Assembly: GCF_963675165.1 (NCBI RefSeq)
Contig: NC_087377.1
Coordinates: 10,960,632 to 11,024,631, forward strand
DNA length: 64,000 bases
Source: Halichondria panicea
Taxonomy: Eukaryota; Porifera; Demospongiae; Suberitida; Halichondriidae
Direction of reading: 5' to 3'
Position 1 is the stretch's first letter, and the number at the start of each line of letters is the position of its first letter. The notes beneath the pieces are model-generated. The model did not search any database. It worked only from the letters and a program-made list of their open reading frames with translations, and was not told the DNA's origin. A program made the translations under genes and the position numbers. Below, in pieces: positions 22,019 through 37,090 of this stretch.

Positions 22019-22685
22019 TGTTATCAGTGACAATATACCGGTATAGTACCCACCAGAAAATTACCCAAACTGTCCACAAAACGTACCCTCTAGAAAATCA
22101 TACCCATGCATGCACACACGAAAACCGACCCTCGAGAATATCATTGAGATGTACCTGTGCACAAAACAAAATCATAACCTTGCGCGCATAAAATCATATA
22201 CCCCAAACGTCACACCACCCCCCTAGTTTTACAAGCCACGCCCCTTCACGGAAAGAAGGGTCTGAAGTTGTCCCTGTGGAATTTAGCTATCAGCACGCCA
22301 ATATGTGGGTGTGGTTTGAAGATATGAGTGGGTGGACGATGACATTTCATAAATCTACAATCTGATTGATAGCGCCAACACTGGCACAGAGAATAACTCC
22401 TTCTTTCTGTGAAGGGGCATGGCTTAATTGCAAGACTAGGGGGTGGTGTATTGTTTCTGGAGTGTCTGTTTTTGTGCACAGATACAATTTTCTGGAGGGT
22501 CTGTTTTCGTGTGTGCGCAGGTATGATTTTCTCGAGGGTAAGGATTTTTGTGCATGGTGTATTTTCTCTGTTTTAACTTTTGGGTATGATTTTCTGGAGG
22601 GTATGTTTTGTGGGGGGTCTGATTCTGCAATTTCAGCATATTTAGGGTAGCATTTTCTGGTGGGTATTATTGTCACTGATAACAT
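22019..22685. repeat. Long imperfect foldback upstream of gene A
   Basis: Outer ends ATGTTATCAGTGACAATA and its reverse complement near 22,668-22,685, with inner inverted blocks rich in GATTTTCT-GGAGGGT. It gives long frames on both strands that I treat as artefacts. It separates the gene A start from copy B. Confidence 0.6.
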
Positions 22686-22848
22686 TTCATAGTCGCAGAA
22701 GATCTACAAAATTAAACACGCCTTATTATATCTGCATGTCACATGCAAAAACCACACTATAGCTAGCTGGAAGAAACAGAAAATAAATTTTACTTTGGAA
22801 GTGAGCAATTGGCCAAACAATTATTGCCTGTATTATTCAAGTGTTTGG

Positions 22849-22925
22849 AGGCTTTGTCCTGTTCTATTGTGGGCAACGGTGACATAGACCATGTACAGTC
22901 TACTAGTGCAAGCACTGAAAAGCCG
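22849..22925 (+). pseudogene. Death-domain fragment on the plus strand
   Basis: It reads EALSCSIVGNGDIDHVQSTS, which matches the C-terminal part of the Death exon of the minus-strand genes (ALSSPIVGHSDIARTIE) but on the opposite strand and shortened. Similar plus-strand fragments lie at about 33,513-33,596 and 58,771-58,799 continued at 62,069-62,140. They probably represent the 5' part of the partner family. Confidence 0.55.
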
Positions 22926-23235
22926 TCGTTGCATAGGTATACGTATGAGAAGGGTAGGCAACCTGTGTTAATGTACAGTATGTTGTACAGTCCATGATTC
23001 AGTATAGCATGAGATGAGTGAGTATATAATTATACCTACTGCATAGGTACCAACTTCCCCAGCTGGCCAAATTTCAGGGACAAAACATGGGGGCGTTAGC
23101 CCGCCGCCGAAGGAGGCAACTTTTGGGGAATGCACAACAATTTATGTATAGTACCACTTAAAATGCAATAACATTTTGTTGAATTAGAGCTTTTCTAAAA
23201 AGATTGTTAACGTTGTTAAATAAGTGGAACAATAA

Positions 23236-26174
23236 CTAATCACTTATAGAGAAGAAATCCACAGTTTGAATACTATTAGAATATATTTCTGTCCGTCCTC
23301 CGGCTACAATGACCTCTCCACTAGGAAGTACTGAGCATGTGCAGCGATATCGTGCAGTAGGCAGGTCTCCCACTTTCACCCACCTCCTGGTGTCAGGCTG
23401 GTATAGAGGAGGATCAATGAACTTGGGTTGTCTGTGCCGTCCCATCCACCAACGGCTAATAGTGACCTCCCAATACTGAGAGGAGCTGACAACACGAGTG
23501 GTACTTTCTGTAAAGTCTGCCAGAGAGTCGATGTGTCCAGGTGGGAAAGGGCTTTTGCGATAAGTTCATTGAGGTCGACGTGGTGCACTGTCATGGTTGC
23601 CCTCCCAATGTGATCGTGCCCTCCCATTAGGTAGAGGGTGTTTCCTATGAGAGTCGATTTTAGTTCTGATCGTGGGTTAGGTAGTGACTGAGCAATGTAC
23701 CATCTTCTTGATGCCACGTCCAACACCTCCACAGAGGAAAGGGTACGTCCTTCATCCTCCCACCCACCAGCTACAATGATGTGGTTGTTGAAGGAAACAG
23801 CAGAACGAGCAATGTTCATTGGTGGGTACGGGTGAGTCCATTCCCCTGACTCAAATACGGCAAGTTGATTGGTTGGTATGTTGTTTCTTGGATTACATCC
23901 TCCCACCAGTAGTCGATTAGCGAGTGATGTCATAGCGAACTACTCGGCAGTGTATTCCAGTAGTTTGGTCCATTTATCTTGCTTGAGCTTCATCACTGTA
24001 CACATGTCACAATCATTGTCTGCATCACCTTTACCAACATACACCGTGCCACCGATAACAACACTCTGTACTGAGTATCCCATCTTGATTGGCATGTCTT
24101 TTCCTTTTCTCCATTTCAGAGTGAGTAGAGGTCTCGAATCTCCGGGAGGGAGACGCTGAATAATGAATCAGTGTAACAAGGATATGTCTATACAGTAACA
24201 AGCGAGTGTTATACTGGTAGCATGCACGCTAACTTAAGAGACGATGCCCGCTAGTCTAATAGAATGTGTACAACAATTATATAAAAGACTATAATGGTGC
24301 ATTTCGTCTCACCTGTCTCTGTTGTTGAATGATGGCGTCTCTCCTGATCAGCTCAGCATTTTTGTGCTCAATCTGTTCCCGTACAGGGGAACGTTGGTGA
24401 AAATCTTTGAACTGAAACACAGACGTGAATAATCATTAGTGGAAATTCTACAACAGAACGAGAACAAGGACAATTTTCGCTAAAGAAAGTACATAATTAT
24501 AGGCACACTCAAACGGATGTGTAGTTACGGCTTAACACATGAGACAGCATCCATGCATATTAAGGTACAATACTATTGTTGCTGTGGGAATCTCATTCAC
24601 ACACTACATGTATACATATACCTTCTTGACTGGTTGAGTGTCCTTTGATTCCCTCTTTGTTGCCTCCACTGTGTCCGAGCCTCTTGTATCTAAAAGAAAG
24701 ATTATAGGAAATCAAGTTGGCCAAATACTCACACCTTTAGTGTCCTTCATTTGAGTGAAGGTTGTCGTGCTCGTTCTTGTATCTTTAGACATCTCCTCAA
24801 CACCTTTTAGTTTGAGTTTGTTCAGATTTCTGTACGTGACATGTACATACTTGTAATTATTATAATAATAATATTCATGTAACTAAATTATATATATAGG
24901 ACCCATGCTTGTAATTAACTTACAGTATAATTATTATAATTATGCCAGGAGTACCGGTATATAGTGCCTCTTCAAGAACTTACTGTTCCAGCAGTAATGT
25001 CTCCACCTCATCCGTACTTCTACAGGTGAGAACTTTGACCCCCATCACACTGAGAGCAGCCTGTACAGTAGGGGACACTGGGTAGATACGCTTGGCAACA
25101 GCTACAGTGATGAGAAAGTAGAGCTCCAAGCAACCTTGTTTGACTGAACAGAGTTGTAGTGCTGCTCTTTGTAGACTAAGTGCTTCAGCAATTCTTCGTG
25201 TCAGCCTTTTTACATACTCCAGTGTGGCTACTCGCTCCGTGCACTTGAGAACAAATATTTTAGCCGTTTTCATACGAGATTTTGAAGAGAAAGCTTCGGC
25301 CGGAACTTCAAACACATTTCGCTGGCAGAACTGATCAAGTGCAGAACAATACTCACACAGTTGTGTTTGGTCGTCTGGTGATCCCAGCAGCTCGATGAGG
25401 TACTCCACTATATTATTATTGAAAAAGGAGATGTAAGCACGTAGAGTCATGAAGACTTGGGCCAAATTTTTGGCATTTTTGATCTCTTGCCTATTTTCTG
25501 CATCAAAGACTTTAACTCCAATCCCGTCGTTGAAAGATTCGAGGCTGAGAAGAGAATCTTTAATCTTATCCAATGGGATCCGTTTTTCAAATGACTCTTG
25601 GATAATTAGAGTAAAAGCAGTGAAACTAATTATCATTTTCCTTGTGTCACGTATGAGCCGATCCTCCAATTCAATTTTATCATCATCATCAAGGCTAGAG
25701 TTGCGGCTGTTCAACACAGCTGGTCGCAGTCTTGTGACGCTTGTAGCTATCATATAGCTTCTTGACAACATCGTCAGTAGAAGGGCCAGCGATGGCAGCG
25801 ATAAAGCCGTGGAATACACTGGGATTGAGCTTAATTCGGTGGATAATAGTATCCAGAATCTTTCGAGATTTATCTGAGTCCATAACTCCATTCAGTCGAG
25901 AACTTAATCTGGTATGTATAGCCATTGGAGAATACAATTTTGGGTGCTGGAACGACTTGCAATTCACATTCACGATCAAATGCTTTGCTAGCTTCTTCAC
26001 TTTTTCCGGTTGGGAAACCTGTCTGCATTTCTACAACCTCATAAATTAGAAGTTTAATTGCACAAATCCCGTCCCTGTAGCTGCCTTTGAAGACTACTCC
26101 AAATGCACCTTTACCGAGTGGCGCCTCTAGGAAAACAGTCAAATCGTCGTTGATCAACTGATGATTTTGGTCAA
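23236..26174 (-). pseudogene. Copy B: degraded kinase/other-domain/kelch chimera
   Basis: The reading direction is 26174 to 23236. The first block encodes the kinase N-lobe (GKGAFGVVFKG, then EEASKAFDREC) with the same acceptor as genes A, C and E. It then shifts frame into a different module (25,960-24,980) with LIIQESFEKRI and QLCSVKQGCLELYFLI, a pattern I associate with uncharacterised cnidarian/sponge signalling proteins. A further frame change lies near 25,735. The linker exon (about 24,689-24,622) is preserved. The 75-nt coiled-coil exon (about 24,313) has lost its acceptor through an 8-base deletion. The kelch exon (24155-23236) has a TGG-to-TAG stop in YTAEWFAM and a 1-nt insertion at about 23,403. 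No kinase catalytic lobe or Death exon is present. It is almost surely non-functional as a full protein, although the 25,891-24,980 exon may still be used. Confidence 0.7.
24980..25891 (-). CDS. Long open exon with an invertebrate signalling-type domain (inside copy B)
   Basis: About 300 open codons on the complement. The convincing part starts near SLDDDDKIELEDRL and ends LLLEQ, and the first 40 or so codons are probably out of frame. Features are an alpha-helical look, the block LIELLGSPDDQTQLCEYCSAL, then FEVPAEAFSS, RIAEALSLQRAALQLCSV and QGCLELYFLI. No catalytic motif is seen. The preceding 90 codons in another frame (HRIKLNPSVFHGFIAAIAG) look like the N-terminal part of the same domain, so a frameshift or a missed intron separates them. 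A GTAAGT donor follows at once. I do not know its function. Confidence 0.45.
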   Translation of the reverse strand: MELWTQINLERFWILLSTELSSIPVYSTALSLPSLALLLTMLSRSYMIATSVTRLRPAVLNSRNSSLDDDDKIELEDRLIRDTRKMIISFTAFTLIIQESFEKRIPLDKIKDSLLSLESFNDGIGVKVFDAENRQEIKNAKNLAQVFMTLRAYISFFNNNIVEYLIELLGSPDDQTQLCEYCSALDQFCQRNVFEVPAEAFSSKSRMKTAKIFVLKCTERVATLEYVKRLTRRIAEALSLQRAALQLCSVKQGCLELYFLITVAVAKRIYPVSPTVQAALSVMGVKVLTCRSTDEVETLLLEQ

Positions 26175-27203
26175 CTGTATTGGAGTGTATACAAAATGTA
26201 TATACAGTTGAGCCTGATTATTCGAACATCTGTTCCCATCTCATCCGGATGGTTGAAATATTCGGACACCAGTATGGTATAATTTTTATATAACTTTAGT
26301 GTTGGACTCAAAACTATTGTTCTAGAACTGAACAGATTATGATAATACTGAACTGTATTTATTTATAATTTCGTATATCTATAGTGTTCTAGAAGGTTCT
26401 TTCTAGTTTTGGTTTTATATAGCCTTTTATTCTGCATAATTCTGATGCAGAGTTGCTCAACCAGAATGACTTCACCTGTGCTTCCATGTGTTAATGTGTG
26501 GCTTCCGGTCAACGTTTTTTCGGGACGCTTGCTCCCCAAAAAGGGGATAGTTTAAATTTTGCAACTCTTACCTTTAGATTCCTGGGCAGCCTTGACCACA
26601 ACATTTCGTTTCCTAATAGTGGTGGTGATCTCTGGTTTCAAGTCAGGTTTCGCCTCTCTTGTTTTGGGATTTGCCCTTGGTGCTGGTATCACCCTGAGGG
26701 GGAGAAACTGTCACGTTGTGTACAAGCCTTCCCGGAATGCTATTGAATGATTTAAAGCCTTAACAATACACTGTTCATAAACACTGACACAATGAATGTT
26801 GTAAGTATGTTTTGGTCAAGTGGTGTCCGACCTCCTCTGAGGGATATCTAGTTGGTTCATGTGTTCCACTGAGGCACCAGCACTGCGGGTGCTTTCATTT
26901 TAACTCCATGCAGCCTCTGACAGGAAACTATACCGGCCGTCTCATTTGGAGTGGAATTGTAGCTCTTTTCTGACTCTTTTAGCTCTAACGCTTTGGTGCA
27001 ACGCTACCGATGACAACTCAAATAGTGCAAACAGATGATGCTACGAAAGATTCTGAGAGGCCTTCATAACTCTAGAAAGAAGCTTTAGTTTTGCAAATCC
27101 ACGAATCAAAATCCAAGAGAACGGCTATATAGAAGCTGCATGTTAGTGTTAGTTTCGTCGCATTGCAACAGTTGAGTAGTTACAATTGCATGGAATACAC
27201 AAA

Positions 27204-27255
<52 letters not shown>

Positions 27256-28370
27256 CACACACACACACACACACACATACAGTTAGCTTAACTGTATTCC
27301 TACGCCTCAATTAAGCGATTAAGGCATATGGTTAAAGCTTATCCTAGCATCGGGAGATTGAGTACCAATGCATGCAACGAATATAGTTATACTCAAGCAA
27401 AGATAAGTAACGTGTTGATAGCAGAGGAGGTACAACAGGTGCGTGCAGCTCGATCAGCCTTTACTAATTATCTGCCCACGCGGTGTGTTAGACTAATTGC
27501 TTGAGCTGCATCACGCCAGTCATACCTCCTCTGTGTTGATAGTATAAGTATATACATGCATATTTAAGATGAAGCTCATGATCTCATTATAGAATACTGG
27601 TTTTTCTCGAGCCCATATATACATGCATAATTATAATGCATAAGGTATTAATATGCATAATTATGGCTCAAGAGAAATTAAATCAGTCTTAAGACAAAAG
27701 AGGATCAAACAATGTATTATGGTTACCTGTTTTCGGGTATTTCCTTCATTTGCCGTCTTATCAGACCTCGCCTTGGTACCTCCAGACATTGTTGACTCAT
27801 CGAAGGAAATTAGAGGGGGCTGTTTTTTCTTACCCCGTATCGCTAGGTATACGCCCATACAGTTAGTGCTGGACTATGAATATCACAAACAGTGTGGTAT
27901 TATCTAGAACCTGGGAGAGATCCATTCTTGGTTGCTCTTCTAATCAGAGGGAGGAAAGACACGATCACAACAGAAAGGACGAATTAGGCTAGATTCGGTA
28001 CAAAAGAAATACAGACTACCTTATAAGGCGACATCATTATTTTCACAGGTAGATTTTCTGCAATTTCAGTGTTTAGTTAAGGTTACTATTAAAGACGAGT
28101 AGTATAAGCTTGTAATTACTCGCGTATGTTTCATTGCATTTCCAATTATCCACGAATACAAATTGGAGGAACAAAGAAAAAAAGAAGGAAAAAATAAAGG
28201 GTCTGCCTCGATAAATTTTGTGATGCTACTGACCGATAGCCAAATTTAATTAACGTGGGGGCGAGAGTAAACCGCAATAAGGCCAATTTAATTACATGTT
28301 TCACGGATGCAAACGGGTCTCTTTTTGTGGTATCTAAAACCCATGCATTCCATACCCTTCCAGACTATAC
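26175..28370. other. No gene seen; repeats
   Basis: This gap contains a pogo-like motif (CCTGATTATTCGAACATC, about 26,212), a (CA)n tract (27,195-27,280) and a 112-bp element (27,422-27,533). No domain-bearing exon is recognised; short open frames at 26,498-26,750 and 27,653-27,907 have no support. Confidence 0.4.
27422..27533. mobile_element. 112-bp CAGAGGAGG element, 9-bp TSD
   Basis: The ends are CAGAGGAGGTAC and TACCTCCTCTG. TGTTGATAG is duplicated at 27,413-27,421 and 27,534-27,542. It has no coding capacity. A sister copy is at 49,524-49,639. Confidence 0.8.
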
Positions 28371-28373
28371 ACA

Positions 28374-29925
28374 GTACAGAAGAGAAGAAATTGTACAGTT
28401 ACTTTTGAAGCATGCATGTAAATCTAGCCATTGCATGGATAAACTATTGTCTGTATTTGGTAAGACCATCGGCATTGAAGGCATTAGCTGGAAAATGCAG
28501 TTTTTTTTGTATAATTATGCATGTATAATAATTATATAGAGTCGGTTTAAAGTCATTTAGGGTAGTGTCCTATTCAGCACATGATGTGTGTTTCCCTGTA
28601 ATGTATTTGAAAATGCATGTGCAATGTACAATCATGTACCACCGCCCCCCCCCCCCACACACACGTACACACCTTTACTGTCAGTGACACTGTTAGGCCT
28701 ATCGGCTATGCTGCTAAGAGAGGGGCCTCACATAAATTGGCCACTCAGATGCTAACAGACCTCAGCAGTATGGAAAAGGGTCTGTAATCAGAGACTACAA
28801 ACTGCCCAGCCCTTACATGCAGCCCACCTCCAGTCTGGTGAGCAGCCTATAAGCAGTGAGGGACAGTCTGAAGACATGGGTCCATGGACAGGGGCTACTG
28901 AGGAACCTTCATCAAGAACAAGGTACGTGCATGTGTATAATGTGTAGTTATGCACTGCAATGAGTCAACTGTGTACTATTGAATGTACAGTACAAAGAAT
29001 GGGAACCTAGCATGCTTACTAGTCTGTATGTACATGCAATTGTATACAAGGTATGCTTCAATGTATGCAGTTTAGGCCACTCCAAAGGAGACTGTAGTTG
29101 CCCGTCAGAGACTCTATATGCGGGTGTGAGCAGTATTATCACTATGAATCTCATTATAAATGTGTTGCGTCATCAATGAATTTAATTAATCACCCACAAA
29201 AATGTTACTATACACACGTACACCCACAAACAGCAAACACAAAAAAAGTAATTTCAATATTTCATTGGATAATTAGAGAAATAATGGCCATATGATGCGG
29301 TAGCTAAAGCAGAAAGCGCGAGTTGGACGGGAAACTACATTTGGAGTGGCCTTAGGTGTGTACAGGGAAACGTCTGTCAATTGAGAACACTAGCTCACAA
29401 TATTTGTAGTGTCATGTACAGTACATGTACCAGACCCTTCATCACACTACCAGTTTGAATGTGTCCATGTGTTGTTTATCCTGGCTACAGAACACTGACT
29501 CAGGACGAGGAGGACTTTGACAAGTTCCTGGAGAGTGTCAAAGCTCAGCAGCTCTCACTCTCCACAAAAGGTATCACTTTAACTAACTCTTACGATTATT
29601 CCATAATGTAAGTACGTACATATTTTATACCAGTACATGTGTTGTTTGTGGTGTTCCTTTTATCATAGTTGAGCCATTTTGCAGTATAAATTATAGCCAC
29701 AATTATCATGTGATTTTCTTACTTCCTAAGCCCTCAAACTTCCACTTAGTATGACTATGACCATGTGACTCTAGATCTTTAACCCCTCAGTTCCCAAGCC
29801 CCACACCTCACTGTCTGACTCGGAAGAGGAGATAGACTTTGGATTCTGGGAAAAGGCGTCCATGCACCCTACCCTCGGACAAGACCCCAACCAAGGACCT
29901 GAACTTGTTATGAGACTTTAACGTA
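28374..29925 (+). pseudogene. Partner family copy 2 (fragmented gene, four exon-like blocks)
   Basis: Blocks with plausible splice sites are 28374-28459 (YTQYRREEIVQLLLKHA), about 28764-28922 (the GAAGACATGGGTCCATGGAC exon), 29491-29570 (TLTQDEEDFDKFLESVKAQQ) and 29791-29925 (SLSDSEEEIDFGFWEKAS). In this copy the last block has a 4-base insertion after AS that changes the C-terminus seen in other copies (LPSDKTPTKDLNL). The protein family is unknown to me; the pieces are acidic and helical. It is convergent with kelch copy C, which starts about 110 bp downstream. A MITE (29,075-29,351) sits between the second and third blocks. Confidence 0.55.
29075..29351. mobile_element. Harbinger-like MITE, second copy, with empty-site controls
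   Basis: The ends GGCCACTCC and GGAGTGGCC are flanked by TTA at 29,072-29,074 and 29,352-29,354. The paralogous sequences at about 43,655 and 63,000 read AGTTTAGGTGTGTAC without the insert, which confirms the boundaries and the 3-bp duplication. Confidence 0.85.
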
Positions 29926-30032
29926 ATATTATGTACGTAACACTTCATATCTAACTATGTACAATAAAAATATGTTGCAACTTATCAGAACGAGGTTAAC
30001 TCAATGCCAACATTACAAAGAGAAACAATTAA

Positions 30033-33293
<3,261 letters not shown>

Positions 33294-33512
33294 CTTCTCT
33301 GTAGAGTGTGGAATAAGATTAAACAATGAAATAATTATATAGAGCCGAAAGCTGCATCTAAATCATGTACATTGCAATCAGTGCTGTCGACTCACTGATT
33401 AAATCCAGAGACTTTATCACAGTAGTAAGTAGAAAAACAATACATGTACCGAGATACGCCCCCTTTTCTGCAATAACAATGCTGAATCAGCAAATCACGT
33501 CCAAAATCTATT

Positions 33513-36500
33513 GCGGGCCTGGAGGCTTTGTCCAGTCCTAGATCCTATTGTGGGCCACAGTGACATAGCCAGGACCATGGAGAGAGACCATTTCTGAGGA
33601 GGTGGGAATGGCAAGTTCCTGGCCAATCAGATGATCCATAGATACTTTATAGTATCTATGGATGATCCTACATGATGAAGCTGCTCGTAAAGATGCAAGT
33701 CTGATGACACACTCAGGATGATGAGTGAGTGATAGTGTTGTTATTTAATAGCCTGATAGGATATACCTACTGCCAACATGTTCATGTACACTGTTCCTAT
33801 AGGACGCATTTGATTCTGTTTGGATGGTCCAGAAAGCTGTTTGAAACTATTCAGTAAATAGTATGTTGAAGAGTGCGCCAGTAGACTGTACCGTCATGTA
33901 GCAAACTCTGACAAGGGCTCTAATGACACGAGTATTTGACCTTATAGCCAGGGGTCGTGTTATGGTGAAGTTGCTTGAGACTATTATAGCCATTGCCTTG
34001 GTTACATGTGCAGTGTTTGAAGACGTGCTTGTGTGTGTACAGTTATTATTGTTTGACCATAATTTGTAGTAAGTACTGTTCACGTGTTTTCTCCCTACTA
34101 GACCTGAGGATTTGTACTAACCAGGTGAGCTGGATTTTGACCCCAACAAGGAGAGCTTACTAGCGGAGCTCCACCTAGTAACCAGCGGTAGCCACGCACC
34201 CGGAATGGATCTGATCATTATAGTAGCGATGTCAGACCGATTTTCATTTTTGCTATTTCTAACTCCTATGTATTACTATCTCTTTTGAACACTCTAGGCA
34301 AACCAGAAAAACTTTACTGCACTGGATTTGGTCAAGCAAATGCAGAGATACAGCGTTTTGAAGAACACTAGTCAGGGAAAAATTCGTACAAAAATTTACC
34401 GCATTTTAATGTACTTGGGCGGGACTTATGAAATTTGTTGTTAATACCGGAAATGATCTTAAAGTTAGCATATCTGCTGAACCGCTTGGTCTATTCTCTT
34501 TTAAAAAAGTATGAAATGGACACTCAGGACTCAGGAGTTAACATTGTAACCATTTTATTATGAAGTTTATAATGTTTCTGTAATGTATATCTTTATGATG
34601 TCCCTATAATAGTATGATGTCTCCTGCTTCAGAGAGTTCTTTTGGATTTAAAGTAACCATGCTATCTTTTCAGTATATTGTATCATGTTTCAGAACTCTC
34701 ATCAATGTCCACCTTACGCTTGTATCTGTTTCTTGATCTTTATAAGCAACTTTTCTGTCAATTTCATTTGGTCTAAATAATTCGTTTTTAGTGTGATGTA
34801 GATTTAAGGCTATACAACTATATAAATCTATGATACAACTCTGTTGACAGCTTCTAATTAATACAGTAGATTACTCTTGTCTTTTTTGTGTGCAAATTGA
34901 ATCAGTTCTTGCAATTTAATAGTTTTGGTAGATTACATTGTTGTCCCTGGAATTCTCTCCAATCTTTCTTGTTTCTTTTCAACAGAGGCTTTCAGATTGC
35001 TTCAATAATTACTTTCAGTAACTTCTAAGAACTTCTAAGAAATAAATACAGCTATTGGTACACTTGGCTTGATTTACTGCATTTCTATTCTCAGCTCCAC
35101 CCATCTATCCATGCAATATGTGATTCCGCAAGAAATAAAAGCTTATTGTAGCAACTTTTTGCATAACCTGGAGAGAGTTAGAGATGAAAGACATGCTCAC
35201 TTGTGTTTTTGTTCATTTTCATGTTTGGTTGCCAAAATGATGATCACCTTTGAGAAAAAATCACACACAAAACAAGCGTCAAATGCTAAAATCATAAAAA
35301 ACTGTTATAAAAATCAAATTCTACGCTATTTTTTACCCCTGGGAACAGCTGTTGTTTGCTAGACTCTTCCAGGGCTTGCGGAAAGCCCTTCTTGTTCACT
35401 GGTCCCGTTTTTTACCATTGAATTACTGTGCGAAAATACGCCCACGCACTACTTCCGGTCTGACATCTCTAATTATAGACAATGAGAAGTGATAGCATGT
35501 CAGACAACTACACACATTGTAGGTCTCTTTCTGAGAGCTTTGTTGACTTGTATAGTCATCTTGTGTTGTAAACCTCTGATTTTATCGTATTTAATAGCAT
35601 CTTTAATAGTGCTGCAATAATTATAGTGTGCTTAGATCAATAATTTTTTGTACATACTAACACTGTGTATTTGTACTAACAATGTTAGTTGATTAATAAT
35701 AATGTTTCTCTGTTGCACAGGATAAGTGCTGACTCGGCTCTGTTTAAGTCCAAGAGCAAAATCAAAGTGGCTCGACTAGTGAGTTGTGTCACGTCAGTTA
35801 GTGTGTAGAGTTGTAGTGAAGCTTTTCTTATTCTATAGAGATTATTATAGAATACAGTCAGGTTAATTAATGGACTCCATAGCGGACCTATGCCACACAG
35901 GAAAAATATCTAAATTTCCTATACTTTCAGGATAGTACAAAATTTCCTGTAGACTTTCCTTTATGAATCTTACACATGTCCTGAACTTCTTCAGGAATAG
36001 TAAAGGAAACTATACAGGAAACGTTGCACTATCCTTTGTAAGTAGGTTGCAGGACACTTGCAGGACACCTGCCATTTTTCAGGAAATGTGCAGATTTTAT
36101 GGGCTGCAATGTAGCAGCACTGTAGCAGGAAATTTAAATATTTTCCCTGTGCCACCTCTAGAGTACAGCTATACTGTTTCACTGTATATCTTGAAGTAAG
36201 ATTATATCTATTAGTGTTATGATTCTACTAAAACTCGTTCTCAAAAGTTTCAGCCTATAGCCTAGTTTTATTTTATTGCTCCCGTTACTTGCTGTTTAGC
36301 CAGATCATAATTGTATAACACTCCTCTGGTTTCTATAGATCTTTATTATTTATGTGAACCAGCCGAGGGTAGCACTTCAGTGCTCTAGTTCTAATTGTAG
36401 ATTGACTGATTGATTTGTCTTCTGTACTACTGTTTGATTTTTCCACCCCTCATCTTTTCCGGCCCCCAGTTATGCGGCCATTTTTCAGCCCGGCCAAGTG

Positions 36501-36896
36501 TTGAGGAGACAAGAAGAGGCACTGAGAATGGAGGTAGAGGTACAGAGTACATTAGCTGGAAAATGCATTTGTGTCATACTTTGTAGAGTCTCTTAAAGTC
36601 ATTCAAGGTCAGCTATAGTTTGTCCTATTTGAAGGTGTGCAATGTACAATCATGTACGACCCCCCCCCCACACACACACACACACCTTTAGGCCTACTAT
36701 GCTGCTAAGAAAGAGAGGGGCCTCACGTAAACTGGCCACTCAGTGTGACTATGACCATGTGACTCTTTAACCCCTCAGTTCCCGAGCCCCACCCCTCACT
36801 ATCTGACTCGGAAGAGAAGGTAGACTTTGGATTCTGGGAGAAGGCGTCCACCCTACCCTCGGACAAGACCCCAACCAAGGACTTGAACTTGTTATG
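33513..36896 (+). pseudogene. Partner family copy 3, disrupted
   Basis: The opening piece is a Death-like fragment (GTGGGCCACAGTGACATAGC, about 33,565). Later pieces are the GAGGAGACAAGAAGAGGC exon (about 36,511-36,543) and the last exon (36779-36896), which is open and ends in KASTLPSDKTPTKDLNLL. The middle exons are missing. Two unrelated exon-like blocks lie inside (34124-34187, FDPNKESLLAELH, and about 35,722-35,779, ALFKSKSKIKVARL), of unknown origin. About 34,215-35,470 looks like inserted AT-rich DNA bounded by GATGTCAGACCG and CGGTCTGACATC. It is convergent with kelch gene D. Confidence 0.45.
36230..36395. repeat. Dispersed repeat also present at 45,425-45,545
   Basis: The segment ending CACTTCAGTGCTCTAG is found inverted in the large intron of gene E (CTAGAGCACTGAAGTGC, about 45,422). 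The two copies share an AGCCGAGGGT block and the TTCTCAAAAGTTTCA stretch. The element type is not known. Confidence 0.5.
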
Positions 36897-37090
36897 AGAC
36901 TGTTGCATATTATTTTGTCTGTTTTTGTACTATTTTCTGGCAATGTAATTATGTATGTACCACTTCATGTCATCATAATAACTATAATTATATGCAATAA
37001 AATTCTGTTGCAACTTAATTTCTCAACATGATAAAAAGAATATCAATATCGTTATAAACTCATCGCACAATTAACAAAATAACTAATCAG

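Noticed and set aside
22246..22685. Overlapping Pro/Ser/Tyr-rich frames on both strands
   Set aside because: They lie in the arms of a foldback; the peptide repeats mirror the DNA repeat.
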